From Gigaspora margarita (Eukaryota > Glomeromycota > Glomeromycetes > Diversisporales > Gigasporaceae): 64,000 bases of DNA. The stretch spans positions 72,227 through 136,226 of the forward strand of contig WTPW01000504.1 of the NCBI GenBank assembly GCA_009809945.1. The letters run 5' to 3'. The notes beneath the pieces were generated by a model, which was not told where the DNA came from, did no database searches, and worked only from the letters and a program-made list of their open reading frames with translations. Of this stretch, positions 10,647 to 23,326 are shown piece by piece (position 1 is the first letter of the stretch; every line of letters starts with the position of its first letter). The position numbers and the translations under genes were made by a program.

Positions 10647-11561
10647 TATTAAAAACCCTATTTAACCCATACACTACTTTTACCTTACTCTAACTCCAAC
10701 TAACAAAAACCAGGCTATTTTTGGGTGTTTAATTTTATATTACACCAGATTTTATAATCTGCAGTAAATACAACATCATATATACAATATATAAATGATC
10801 TCTTTTGCTAGAATATATTTTAAAACTAATACTTTTATTTGCAGTATTTAATAATAAAAATTTTGTATAAATTGATCTTAAGCTTCTTATATTTTGCAAA
10901 AATTTTGCTATACTTAATTTAGTACAGCTTTAAAAGAGCTATATTGTATAAAAATTTATAAGAAAATAAAAAAATTGAATTTTAAATTATTTTAGATCTA
11001 ACTTTGATTTTAGAATGGTTCAAACAAATAAATACTGTAATAGTTTTTTAAAATAGTTCAATTAAACCTGTTTTAATATGATACAGTCTAAAATAGTTAG
11101 TTTTTTTAATAGTAAAACATATAAAAAATATATAAAAAATTTAGTAAAATTAAATAATATATAACTTTTTATCTACTAAACCAATTTTAATGATTTAATT
11201 ATTATTAGATTTAGAAAAAATAGCTTTAAAATATATTAAAAATTTAATTTATGATCCATCTAAGAACTATAGTTTTTAATAATAAAATTTGAAGCAAATT
11301 TAATATAAGTATTATAATAGAGTAGAATCCAGCACTGCTCTCTAAATGAAGTTGTTTTTTTACTAAGCTAACCTTTCTTCAACTTTTAACTGAAGTTGTA
11401 GAGCAAGTTTTTGTAATTCTAATAGTAGTAAGATTAGTAAAGTTGATCTGGTAGTTCTTGAGATATTTTAAGTTTTCTTCTTATAATCATATAAATTTTT
11501 TTGCAAATTGTAAAATTTCAAATATTATAAAATTAGTTGCCTGTTATGAGTGTCCTGTACA

Positions 11562-12131
11562 AAAGACCTCAGGTTCAATAGCATAGCAGTTATGCTCTGA
11601 GGTCACAAATCAGAAGGTTGCTAGTTTGAATTTTGTTGGTGGCAAATATCAAATTCTATGAAGAGGCTTAGTTCAATGTATTTGGGAACTGAAACACCAT
11701 GGTACCAGGGACCCAGGACGTCAAATGAAGATGGACCTAGTATGAAAGACTTGCCATGGAGGCTTAGACTTGGTACTCAAAACCCTCGGGGTTTGAACTT
11801 GTTAGTTTGGAACTATGATTTGTTTAACCGAAGTTACGAGATGTAGTAACGATTACATCATGAACTCCTGGCGGTGTTTACTATGAGGCTAGACTGTATG
11901 CGGTTTGGTAGGACAGTAAGTCTGGAGATAAAATTCGGAACATTAAGACTATGTGGACTTATGTCTGACTATAGCAAACTTCAGGCCACAGATAAAGTAG
12001 TCTGAGTCGGTGTATTTCTAATATATAGTTAGTGAATACTTTGTAATATACTATGTATAAAACATATTTCATTTAACATAATAAACTGAAAATACTGAAC
12101 GGTCTCAGTTGTTAAATACTAAAAAAAAAAA
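11562..12131 (+). mobile_element. SINE-like retroposon with tRNA-like head and poly(A) tail
   Basis: A perfect 14-bp direct repeat GAGTGTCCTGTACA flanks the element (11548-11561 and 12132-12145). The 5' part holds RNA polymerase III promoter-like boxes: TAGCATAGCAGTTATGC (A box, near 11580) and GGTTGCTAGTTTGAATTTTG (B box, near 11618). The 3' end is a run of A just before the second direct repeat. Together these are the hallmarks of L1-style target-primed retroposition. The 570-bp body is long for a SINE and contains no recognised coding sequence; a 62-codon frame inside it is not convincing. Confidence 0.75.
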
Positions 12132-12145
12132 GAGTGTCCTGTACA

Positions 12146-13080
12146 TTTTTACCAATCATTTGCATATAGAAAAATTAGATAGTATAAATGGTCATGATCA
12201 TATGCTATATGAATTCATTATATAAATGTGCATTGTTATCATTATGTCATTGTCGTTAATGGCCCTTATATTATATAGTATTATGTTCTGTGAATGTTTA
12301 ATTGCTTGCTTTGTACTATCTAATTTAGAGTTTGTCTGTTTAAATGTTTTTGATTGGTTGTATCCAAAAAATGTAACCTAAACATGGGAAAACTAACAAA
12401 AATACATAAGGTAATTATTATATCAGTTTTTATTATTATAATATTTGAGTAATTATTATATCATTTTTGAGTTATTAACGGCCTTAAACAACTCTGTGAA
12501 ATGTGAATTTGCAAAATTTACTTTTGTTGTTTGATTACCTAACAAGCTGCTTTGGACTGAAAAAATCAATTCATAAATTTGAAAGTATTTTGTATAATGG
12601 TCACAGGTTTAAGAAAAAGTACAAAAATAAGGGGAGTGACAAAAATCAGGTGATTTTCTAGAGGGGTCAAAAAAGTTGAAATTATATATAGGAACCTAAC
12701 CAAATCTATATTAAAAAAGAGGGAGGGGTGTAGGCCTCTGATAAAAAATAATCAGGTGATTAATAGCATGGCCCTAAGTGTAAGAACAAGTGCAAGAACA
12801 AAATAATTGCTCAACAATAGATAAAAACATAGTGGAAATAAAAAAAAACTTCAATTGCACTTTGCCATTTTTGATAATTAGGTCATGGGAAACTTTAAAT
12901 AAGATGATCTGTTACTTTTTAAATCTGAAATTTGATTATTTGCATGTTAATATCATAATAGATTCATAATTTGCCTATTACCATAACAGATAATTAATAA
13001 TTAGTTGCTATTGATTATTTTTTTAAAAAATCAACTTTGTTTATTAAGTATACTTTTGTATCATTCAGATTTAGAAAATT
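12146..13080. other. No gene recognised; contains a dispersed repeat
   Basis: Positions 12133-12230 reappear inverted at about 28740-28840 at roughly 80% identity by eye. The rest is AT-rich with no domain-bearing frame. Confidence 0.5.
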
Positions 13081-13496
13081 GCTTCTATGCTTATATGCAC
13101 TTTGTATCATTAAATTAAATTAACTTTGATACAAATAATGAATTTATGATAGTAGAAGTATAATAGTTTGAGACACAACAAGAGCACGTTAGTTTTTTTT
13201 GTTTTTTTTTAATATAGTACTAATGTTTGCGTAATAACATACATAGTGTTATAGTAGAAGCATGATAGTTTAGAATATAACAAAATAGTTAGTAATACAG
13301 TAGTATTTATTTTCTTTATATGTATATATATACACAGTACTAATATTTCTTTTTACTTTAGAATGAACAATATGATATGCGATAACGAACGTACAAAAGT
13401 AGAAGTATAATAGTTTGAAATGTAGCAAAATAATTAGTAGCACAGTAGTATTTTTTAATACAATACTAATATTTCACATGTATTATGATAGTAGAA

Positions 13497-13775
13497 AAGA
13501 ACCCAGACATCTAGTATAGAGATTATACTTGAAATTTTTAGCAAAACACCTAAAATTTGAGAAGCAAAAAACAGTTTTTGGCAAATATCTTGGCATCCAG
13601 TGGTCCAATTTGAATGAACTTTTTTTAAAAATAAAGCTCTTAGTAATGCGCATCTAATAAAAAAATGTTTATTCAATTCTGATTATTGGATTAGAAGTTA
13701 TTAAAGTAAATAGATTTTGTCATTTTTAATTGGCCAAAATCTAGTTATGACCTATATGAGAGATGTCCGGGGTCT
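13497..13775. mobile_element. MITE, 279 bp, 8-bp target duplication TAGTAGAA
   Basis: Ends AGAACCCAGACATCT and AGATGTCCGGGGTCT are inverted repeats. TAGTAGAA flanks both sides (13489-13496, 13776-13783). Tandem unit 3 lacks this insertion at the equivalent place (near 15300), giving an empty site. An 8-bp duplication suits hAT-type elements. Confidence 0.82.
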
Positions 13776-14251
13776 TAGTAGAAGCGTGATAGATTGAGAC
13801 ATAACAAGATAAGTTAGTAGCACAGTAGATAGTATGGGCATGCATAATAGTATAGGATATGATATAATAGTTAATATAGAATTTGGCATATTGGTTAGGA
13901 CATAATATAATTTGTATTTATTTAATTTTTTTTTAATTTTTTTAAATTTTTTAATTTTTATTATATATATATATATTTTTGCTTCTGTTCTTATGCACAC
14001 TTTGTATTATTAAATTAAATTAACTTAGATACAAATAACAAATATACGATAGTAGAAGCATAATAGTTTGAGACACAACAAGAGTATGTTAGCTTTTTTT
14101 TAATACAGGACTAATATTTGTGTGATAACATACATAGCATGATAGTTCAGAACATAACAAAATAGTTAGTAATAAAGCAGTATTTTTTCTTTATGCATAT
14201 ATATATATATGCAGTACTAATGTTTCTTTTTTCTTTAGAATGAATGGTACA

Positions 14252-14560
14252 GGTGCCGGTCAAAATCCTGACAAACAGAATCCCAACAGATCATAATCCT
14301 AACAAAAAAATCCTGACAATAAAAATCCTAACAATCCTGATACAAAAAAATCATTAAATTTATTTAAGTTAGGTTAGGATTAGGTGAGTGTCTAGATTAG
14401 GGTTAGGGTAAATGCCTAGATTAGGGTTTGGGTTTAGTTGATTTTATAGTAATCTGCCCAAGAAAGCTTTTTTTGATTGTTAGGATTTTTGGTTGTCAGG
14501 ATTTTTGTCAGGATTATGACCTGGCAGGATTTTGTTCATCAGGATTTTGACCCAAACCTG
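14252..14560. mobile_element. Foldback MITE with repeated ATCCTGACA motifs and telomere-like core
   Basis: Both arms contain several AATCCTGACAA / AATCCTAACAA copies in inverted orientation. The centre carries GATTAGGGTTAGGGT and related motifs. Flanks AATGGTACA (14243-14251) and AATAGTACA (14561-14569) form a 9-bp near-duplication. The homologous position in tandem unit 3 (near 15185) is empty. Confidence 0.8.
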
Positions 14561-15891
14561 AATAGTACAATGTGCAATAATAAATATATGATAGTAAAAG
14601 TATAATAGTTCGAAATATAGCAAAATAATTAGTAGCATAGTAGTATTTTGTTTAAATACAATACTAACATTTCACATATAGCATAATAGATTGGGATGTA
14701 ATGAGATAAGTTAGTAGCACAGTAGATAGTATAGCTATGCATAATAGTATGGGATATGACATAATAGTTAATATGGAATTTAGCAGACATAATAATAGTT
14801 AGAATCAGTAATTTGTATTTATTTTATTTTATTTTTTTATTTTTTATTTTTTTTTATTTTTTTAAATTTTTTTTTATTTTTTAATTTTTTTTATTTTTAT
14901 TATATATATATATTTGCTTCTATTCTTATGTACACTTTGTATTATTAAAATTAAATTAACTTAGAATACAGATGATGAATATACGATAGTAGAAACATGA
15001 TAGTTTGAGACACAACAAGAGCATGTTAATTTTTTTTAATACAGTACTAATGTTTGCGCGATAATATACATAGCATAATAGTCAAAGCATGATAGTTTAG
15101 GATATAACAAAATTGTTAGTAATACAGTAGTATTTTTCTTTATGTATATATATACACAGTACTAATGTTTTTTTTTATTTAAAATGAATGGTATAATGTA
15201 CAATAATGAATGTATGATAGTTCGAAACATAGCAAAATAATTAGTAGCATAGTAGTATTTTTTTTAATACAATCCTAACATTTCACACATAGCATAATGA
15301 TAGAAGCATGATAGATTGTGACGTAATGAGATAAGTTAGTAGCACAGTAGATAGTATGGGCATATATAATAGTACTAGGTATAACATAATAGTTAATTTG
15401 GAATTTAGCATGAACATAATAATAGTTAGAATTGGTAATTTGTATTTATTTTTTTATTTTTTGTAATTTTTTATTTTTTATTATATATATATATATTTTT
15501 TATAAATATGACTGAAATATAAAATTGTTTTTGCAATTTTATTAGTCAGTTTAAATTCATATACATCTTTCATTTAAAAAAACTATTCGAACTACTATAT
15601 AATATAATACTATACCTCAAGCATAATAAGTAGTAAACTTACTACTATGAATTAAATTGTATAAAGAGTGCCAGTGGCATCCCATAATATTTGTATTTTA
15701 TATGATTATAAGAAGAAATTTTAAAATATTTCAAGAACCATTAGATTAACTTTACTAATCTTACTACTATTATAATCACAAAAACTTGCTCTACAACTTT
15801 TGTTAGAAGTTGAAGTAAGGTTAGCTTAGTAAAAAAACAATTTTACTTAAAGAGCAGTAAGATTTCTCTTTATTATAAAACTTATATTAAA

Positions 15892-16118
15892 TGTCAGGGA
15901 TAATGCTAAAATCAGATGATGCTAAAATTTGGGGTCTTGATTTGAAACTATAAGCCCTGCTAAAATCCACATATACTCTTTAAATATCAAATCTATACCC
16001 AAACCTTACTCTAACCCTATAAGACAAAAATGAAAAAACATCTCAAAAAAATTTTAAAATTTCATATCAAAATAAATAAAAATTTCAGGATCATCCGATT
16101 TCAGCATCATCCCTGACA
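15892..16118. mobile_element. 5-bp-TSD MITE family, copy 1 (227 bp)
   Basis: Ends TGTCAGGGATAATGC and GCATCATCCCTGACA; duplication TTAAA at 15887-15891 and 16119-16123. The interior shares GCCCTGCTAAAATC and ATATACTCTTTAA with copy 2 at 43982-44207, and has a worn CTTACTCTAACCCTA core. Confidence 0.85.
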
Positions 16119-16865
16119 TTAAATATGCCCAAATTTTATTATATAAAATTATAAAAAAGCTATTAAATTTAGTGGATTACTAATTAAGAAAGCTTTATTA
16201 AATAAAATTTTTGTTATTCACAATTTAATAATTTTTTTAGTGTTTTTGGTTATTTTTTGGTTGCAATTTTGTAGCAAACAATTTTTAAACTTTTTAATAG
16301 CTTTTATAAGTTTAATAAACAAGTATACAATATAAATATAGGATTACATATTGGATAAATTAAATTTGAAATTAATAATCAAAATTTTACAAAATTTAGC
16401 TATAAAACTGTACTAAATTAAGTATTTTGTACTAATTTTAGTATGGCTTACAGATACCTATTAGTATAATTTGTAGACCTGTATAACAAAAATTTAGATT
16501 AGAATTGGGTTAGATATTAAAGTAAATTAATAAAATTTATTCTTCAGTTCTTATTTATATTTCTATACTATTTCTTCTCAATTATTGCCCAGATTTCAGA
16601 TTCAGGCTGATCCAGAATTTTTATAATTCTTTTTGATTATATATATATATTTTATTTTTTAATGATATATAATTTTTTACACTATTAGTTACAAACAAAG
16701 AGTAAAAGTCACTGTCTAAAAAAAAAAGAGAGAGAGAGAGAAAGAAAAGAAAAAGAAAAATGAAAGATATTTGTAATTTGTAGTAAGCTAAACTTATGAA
16801 ATATGCAACTTTGCTTTGAAAAAATAGTATAGAAGTATAATAAAAAACTGGGAATAAATTAGTTA

Positions 16866-17008
16866 TTATTCACGAAATGGACATAACCCCAGATTGGATG
16901 ATTGAATAATGATGAAATGACAGGATGCTTCGTAGCCAGTAGTTATTCTGTCATTATCTGATAATCTAATCTGGTTTGATTCTTGGTTATTGCCCACTTC
17001 GTGAACAA
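16866..17008. mobile_element. Short foldback element
   Basis: The arms TATTCACGAAATGGACATAA and (reverse-complemented) TGTTCACGAAGTGGGCAATA match with small gaps over about 60 bp. It abuts the next element. Target duplication not clear. Confidence 0.6.
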
Positions 17009-17016
17009 TAAGTATG

Positions 17017-17387
17017 CATTATTGGGCAAAAATTGGTAAATAACAGTAATTTGGCAAATAATCACATGCTGCTCTGTGGCATATATAGCCAATCATTTGG
17101 GGGAAATCAATAGAAAAGGGACAAATTATTTCTAGTAGCTTTTTTTAAAAAATTTAATTAAAATATCTAGACAACTACCAAATCAAATTTAATAAATTTT
17201 TTTTTGTTTTAATTCTATAACTATAAAAAATTAAATAAAAAAATTTTGATTAAATTTGGTTAAGTAGTTGTTAAGTTAATTTAACTTAAAATTGAAAAAA
17301 CTTTTACTTAGAAAAGATTTGTCCCTTTTCTATTGATGTCCCACTATTTGTCAAATTACTGTATTTGCCAATTTGCCCAATAATGGT
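17017..17387. mobile_element. MITE carrying a nested second MITE
   Basis: Outer ends GCATTATTGGGCAAA and TTTGCCCAATAATGG are inverted, with further inner matching (AACAGTAATTTGGCAAATA versus TATTTGTCAAATTACTGT). It is interrupted at 17100-17345 by another element. Confidence 0.65.
17100..17345. mobile_element. MITE of the TCAATAGAAAA family, copy 1 (nested)
   Basis: Inverted ends AAATCAATAGAAAAGGGACA and (right, reverse-complemented) ACATCAATAGAAAAGGGACA. Direct repeat ATTTG on both sides (17095-17099, 17346-17350). The interior is shared with 46168-46416, a copy of almost the same length. Confidence 0.75.
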
Positions 17388-17389
17388 GT

Positions 17390-18415
17390 TATTTAGCATT
17401 TTATAATGATGATCAGTAGGGAGTTGTTAGCTGAGTTTTAATTTAATAAACAATGTTTATATTATAACATATACAAAAAATAACAAAAAGAAATTTTTTT
17501 ATAATTATATGAGTTTGTTAGATAAAATATATATACTATACTAAAATTTTGTAGAATTTTTTTTTTGTATGATGCTTATATAGATAAAATTTTTAAATTA
17601 AAATATTATATTTAAAAATATTTTGTAAAGTTACTTTATTTTTAAATTTTTAAAATTTTTTATAAAATCAAGTATAAATTTTATAATAATTATTTTACAT
17701 ATCTTATTATTTTTAAATAAAATTTTATATTTAATTTAAGAACTAAATTAATTATCTGCTATAGCATTATGTAAAATAAATAATTTACATTTATGGTGTG
17801 ATATAATTATTTATTACCATATATTTTCCATATCTAAGAAGTGATATATTTATTTATCAGCATATTTATTATGGCTTCAATTTAGCATTATATTCTAAGA
17901 CTTTTGGTACTATAACTTAATTTGTGTTTAGGTAGGTTAATGAGCAACTATTGAACATTACATATACTATAAGCTGAATACAGTAGTTTATTTAGCTCTA
18001 TTATTAATCATTTAATAGTTAAATATACAAGATGGAACATGCAAGTAAATTATTATAAATTCTGAAAAAGTTGAAAATTTCACAATGACTAAATAAACCT
18101 AATGCGTGATCAACTTAAAAAAACTTTGCAAAAAGGAACAGATAATCATAAACCTATCAGAAAAGTCAGTAGAACCACTGTGAATGCAGCCCTACTAAAT
18201 TACTAATCCAATAAATAATACTTAAGACATTTATAAACACAAATTTAAAGTTACATAGAGGTATCAAATTAGGGGCCATCCACCTAGGAAGAAATTTAAT
18301 TGGCCAATTCCAATAGTACAATGCAATAAAAAAAAAATAAATAGCTAGACTATTTCTACTAAAATAATTTTGATAAAAAGATAAAAAAAAGAATATTTTA
18401 TCTCATTTATTCAGA
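17390..18415. other. No gene recognised
   Basis: Very AT-rich, with short homopolymer tracts and stops in all frames. No repeat boundary could be fixed. Confidence 0.5.
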
Positions 18416-18437
18416 TTAAGAATAGAGTTTGCATATG

Positions 18438-18512
18438 AGAGCTGAGAGGGTCTCTTTTCGAACCTTATATTATCAATAGAGTTCATTATGCTCTGAGCTA
18501 GTAACTAAATTT
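18438..18512 (-). other. tRNA-like relic (possible SINE head)
   Basis: On the minus strand, ACTAGCTCAGAGCATAATG resembles a D-arm/A box, and AAGGTTCGAAAAGAG lies where the T-arm/B box would be. No acceptor pairing is seen, so this is not a functional tRNA gene. Confidence 0.3.
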
Positions 18513-18779
18513 TTAATCAATATACAAAGCTAGTGAAGCTTTGATATATATAACACAAAACCTTGCAATAATATCTACTGCCCATTTTAATATGTATTTA
18601 TAAAAATATATGAAGTTTTGCATTTCAAAAAATCTTGAGGTAAATTGGCATTATCTGTCTTATTTAAATAAAAATTATCTAAATTGATATTGTAATAAAT
18701 ATCAATATTTGCTTATAATATAAATAAAAATAACAATCATATTTACTACAAAAATCTAGGTAATATAAATAGAGCTGTA

Positions 18780-19570
18780 ACTTAAAACTCTGCTTACCAA
18801 AGAGAAACAACCTCTTTGGTAGGCACCTGCAATTTTTGATTACAGATTCTACAATTTTGTAACTATTTTTCTTAAATTTCTTGCAATTTTCTACATGTTA
18901 TAATTTTTTTTATCGGATTTTGCTCAGGTTTTGAACCTTTTATATAGACTAATTGGAACTTGTTGGCATTGTTCATATATTCTATGCTATCTGCACACTT
19001 CTTATTCATATGATTTTTGAACAGGATTTCTCCATATTTGTAATGTATTAGCTATGTACTATAAAGTACAATCTAGGCATAGATGCACAAATGTGTTGAG
19101 ATACAGTTGTTCAATTATAAAATTGTTTTGAATAGGGTTTTGAGCTCCAAGTGAAAAGCTTTCACATACCAAAAGAAATATAACTAAGGCAGAATTTGAA
19201 AAAATGAATTAATATGAAAATTATAACTACTTACAACTGTGGTAATATTCTACGCAAAATTTGTACTAGTAAATCTTTTGTATTAGGAACATCAGGAATT
19301 AGCGATTCTGTTATTTGTCCATCTTGGATAAATATAACATTGCTATTGATCTTGAGAGACTTTTAAGGAAGGATGAACATAAGTAGAGATTGATACAACT
19401 TCTATCAGAATATTTTCCTTATATGCCAAACAAATGTCTTTCAATGTATTCAAAGTTTTTATTTGGTTTTCTAAGAAGTTTGTTATTTTTTGTATGATGA
19501 AAAAGAGCTAATAATGTTACAAATGCATTTTTTTGAATTATTGTTATGAGCTGCTTGCCTTGTAAATTTT
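18780..19570 (-). pseudogene. Unrecognised broken protein-coding relic
   Basis: On the minus strand, coding-like sequence is found in pieces. It starts with QGKQLITIIQKNAFVTLLAL (about 19535), shifts frame near 19465 to TLNTLKDICLAYKENILIEV, and shifts again near 19365 to NSNVIFIQDGQITES and NTKDLLVQILRRILPQ (ending near 19240). A GTAAGT donor follows at once, and after a TGCCTTAG acceptor about 50 bases on, SLGAQNPIQNNFIIEQLYLN continues in a compatible phase to a TAG near 19060. Weaker pieces, including a CRIC pair and VPTKEVVSLW, extend to about 18780 with TAA/TAG stops. The mixed, non-repetitive amino-acid use is unlike the surrounding AT noise. I do not recognise the family. It is either a dead host gene or a worn transposon protein. 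Confidence 0.55.
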
Positions 19571-22500
19571 AATTTTACTACTATTCTTGATTTCTTCATT
19601 ATTAGTGTTACTAGTTGGGTTTTCATTATGCACTAGCAAAAAATAACATTACTTCATGAAAAAAGTCAATAAAATGACTAAATGACTTTTGTTAACTATC
19701 ATTAACTCTATTCTTATCTTCATAATCTACTGACTGACTTTGACTTGATGAAGCCATAGCGTCAAACCTTTCTTGACTTGATGATGAAAATGCTGCTAAA
19801 ATCACAGCATTAAGCCTTTTATTTAACTTCTTATATTTCTATACATTTCTTTACAATTCAATATTGGCTTTATAAGTGCTCAATACAGTTTTTTAAGTTT
19901 AAATAAAAAATTATATACATTAGTTTTTCAGTTAGATTTTTTATTCTCATAAATAGTCTAGTCATCTTCATATTCATTAGTACCAATTTTATTTTTAATT
20001 CTAATAGTTTTTCTGAATAAGAACTTTCTTCTAAAGATTTACTCAATTATAAACCATATTTATGAATACCTAGCATTTTTTAATGATAATTAAACTTAAT
20101 GAAAAAGTTTACCATATAAGGATTATTGCTATTCTTTAAGAAATCTTTTTGCTCTTTTTAACCTTGGCTAATATCATTTCAGTAGATAATAGCATTTATT
20201 AATCAAAAATAAAACATGTATAAAAAATATGAATTATATTGAAAACTATTTTGCATGCCTGTGTGTTTGGGTAGGTGGCTCAATAGAGAGCCAGAATATA
20301 AATTATTATATATATATAAATTGTGCTAATACATGTGTAAAGTAATAGGCACTAAAGCAGTAATTCTCCTAAAAATTAGCAATAATAATTACATGAGAGT
20401 TGCTAAAACAGACTAGGTAGAAACTAAATAAGCATTGTTTATATAAATATTAGCTGGTGGTTTCCTGCCTGCTGAAGCAAATTAGCTATTAAAAGGCAGA
20501 ATCATGAGCATGTTTGATTCTGAGCATATTGATTTTGTGGAGAGATGGGTGTAGTGAATATTTTCTGACAGGTGATTTGCTTGTGAGTAGAGAGTATGTG
20601 TGTGTTTGTAAGCATAGCAGAAGTTTGTTTTGATTTGCTATTTGCAATGATTATTTATTTATACAGTCAATTGTATTTTAAAATACTTTTTTAGTAAAAA
20701 TTGTCACATTTTATAAAATTTTTTTTTGTAATACATAACAAAATAACTAACTTAAGCAACTGATTTTTTACTTTTAAAACTACTATTTTTCAACAAAAGA
20801 TACAGTGAAATATAGTACAAAGCAGATGAGAAATAAAATTTTTATCACCTTAATAATGTTGAAAAGGTCAGAAGACTTTAATATATTTGTTGGTTAAAAT
20901 TCTACCTAGTTATATACTATACCACAGTACTAACTTTTATTTACATATGTGTATAAATGACTATAAAAAATAATTACCACAAGCTTAATCTATTTGAAGG
21001 AGTTTTTCCTGGGCCAAATAAACATTAGAGAGTTTTTTTTATAAAAATTACTAACTTATTTTTAAATATATAATTCTGTAATTTTTAAAGTTTATTTCTT
21101 GTCTGGCAAACTAAATATATTTATATTTATTTTAGTAAGCAAGATGAAATATTATATATAGGAGTGTTTATTGGCAAAGAACTTTTGAGCACCATTTTAT
21201 CTGATCTTGTTTTTTATTAGGTATATACAAATGATTATAACTTGAATTTGATCTTATTATCATTATTGTCAAAACAGTTCTTTTTCATTCAAATTTTTTT
21301 AAATTTTTTATAAGCAATATTATATATTCTATTTGAAATTATGTTAATTCTTGAATAAAAAAGAAATAGTTAAAAAACATTTGTTCAAAATTTCAAATTA
21401 TTAAAAAATTAATAATATTAGAAATTAAATTATCATATAACGATTTATTTGTAATAACAATTACATTTTATTTTTTCTGATTCTTAAACTTTTTAATATA
21501 TATTAGAAATTTTATATAATATTATTACACTGTAAATAAATTCTAAGTAACAATATACTTATGATAATAGAGAGAGTTCACAAAATATACAAATACTTAA
21601 GACAATTTTATGGCAATGCTAGGGTCATTGTTATATTTCTATCATCTTAATATGGGTTACCCAAAAGGAAATTGCATTTGCATAATAAGGTATAGCGATT
21701 TTTTTCACAAGTACTTTTCACTTTTTAAATTTAAAGTAAAAAACAGTAAAGCTGAGAAGAATCACACCTTCAAAGTTAGCAGTTTGTTTTGTTTTATGTA
21801 TATAGTATTTGTTTTATTTCACTTTGAAAATTGTTTAAAAAACAATTTACCAAGTCTCTTAATAATTACAAGCATTAAAAATGTAAAAAAAGTTGCAAAT
21901 AATCATAAGACATCAAATAGTTACAAGCCAAATTAGTACTGCTGATTATAAGTATAATTTATTAATCTTAGACCTTTATTTTTTAGAATTTAGACAGATT
22001 GAATGAAGCTATTATCTACAAGTTAGTTCTTTAGACAAAAGTTCTTTAAAGTTCAAAGTCAAAACTAAAATTGTTACTAGTATAGTTCTTAGAATTCAAA
22101 TTGGGCTGAACCAGAACCAAAGAAATCAGAGAAAGTTAACCATATTGAATAGATAGACTATTATGAGTTATAAAAAAAATTATTAAATTTATTTTTTAAA
22201 GTAAAAAAATTTTTTTAATAAAATAAGCATAAGTTTTATTTATAACACATAGTTAAATATGCAATACAATTGAATCAATAACAACCATCATGATAGTAAA
22301 GCAAACCCCACAAAAAAAAAGAGGGGTTAGCATCAGTTCAAAGAAAAAAGAAGCATAAGATTTCAAAATTAATAAATAATAGCATATTTCAAAAAAAGTA
22401 GGATTTTTTTAAATAATATCATTTACTATTTTGAATTATCATCAAAAAATCAAACAAGTTCTCTGATTTTAATTTTGAAAACCCATTGGTATAAAAAAAA

Positions 22501-23320
22501 ATAAATAAATAAATAAATTAAGCATTCTTAAGCATTTCACTCAACAACTAAAGGATAAAATATGGATCTGCATTTTGAGCTGCCATCATCAAGATGTAAT
22601 CTTTATATTTTACATCACGAATCTAAACTTCTAATTGCAATAATATTGATCTAATAATTCAAGTATATTGATTAATCAATGATCTTTATACTCCAAAATA
22701 AATTAAACTGAATAAATCAAAAATAACTTATTTAAATAACTTATCTACTAATTGATGTGAAGTGGTAATAAACTCTTTGATTAGCTTAAATGCTCTAAAC
22801 AGAAATTATGCTATAATATGATTTAGTTACTATGAATACAACAAAGACCTGGATAAATAAATTAACTTATATGAAATAAAGTGTTACTGCATTAAAAAGT
22901 ACATTTGTGAGCAAGAATAATAAAAAAACTTTGAATTAATAAGTGATCTACTTACTATAAAACAGTTTTTCTTAATTTTTTTTCATTATGTTTATAATGT
23001 ACCAGCTTTTCACAGATGCATTTTGGAAAAAGTTCTTGCTTTTGCACATCTAGTAATATACTCTTTATGCTGAATATTTGTGAACTGAATAAGAATCAAG
23101 TGGAAGAAGGTAAAATAATTGCCTTATTCTGAAGACACAATACTTACTTGGGTAAAGCTTGTTTTTGGTTTTCTTTATACTATTTGATTTATAAAAACCT
23201 CAGCAATAATTTTGTTTTAAGAAGAACCACATACTAGAACTCGACTTTTAGGTGAAATTTTTAAAAATATAATTTTATCAATTTGTGTAATTTGTGAAGA
23301 TCATATAATAAAATTTTACA
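19571..23320. other. No gene recognised
   Basis: AT-rich, with a (TA)n stretch near 20305 and a GT-rich, less AT-rich stretch at 20500-20640. A 108-codon frame at 21610-21936 (Phe/Lys/Asn-rich, no motif) is probably chance. Confidence 0.5.
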
Positions 23321-23326
23321 GTAGTA

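Larger units (their letters stand above)
13082..15500 (+). repeat. Three tandem copies of a roughly 0.6-0.9-kb repeat unit
   Basis: Units begin at 13082, 13981 and 14916 with the same GCTTCTNTNCTTATGNACAC opening and share internal blocks (GATAGTTTGAGACACAACAAGAG, the ATATATACACAGTACTAATG block, and the AGCACAGTAGATAGTATG block). Units 1 and 2 are longer because each carries a different MITE. Each unit ends in a T-rich plus (AT)n stretch. Confidence 0.85.
9604..16460. mobile_element. Candidate large inverted-repeat element with TTAA-like target site
   Basis: The left end TTAA|TAGGTATTTGTAGGC (9600-9618) mirrors the right end GATACCTA|TTAG (about 16446-16464). Both ends continue into palindromic GTACTAAnTTTAGTAC motifs. 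Deeper inside, 11290-11520 is matched in inverted orientation by about 15690-15880 (around 85% by eye). TTAA targets are typical of piggyBac and Kolobok types. It is filled with later insertions and no transposase frame is visible, so it may be composite. Confidence 0.4.
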
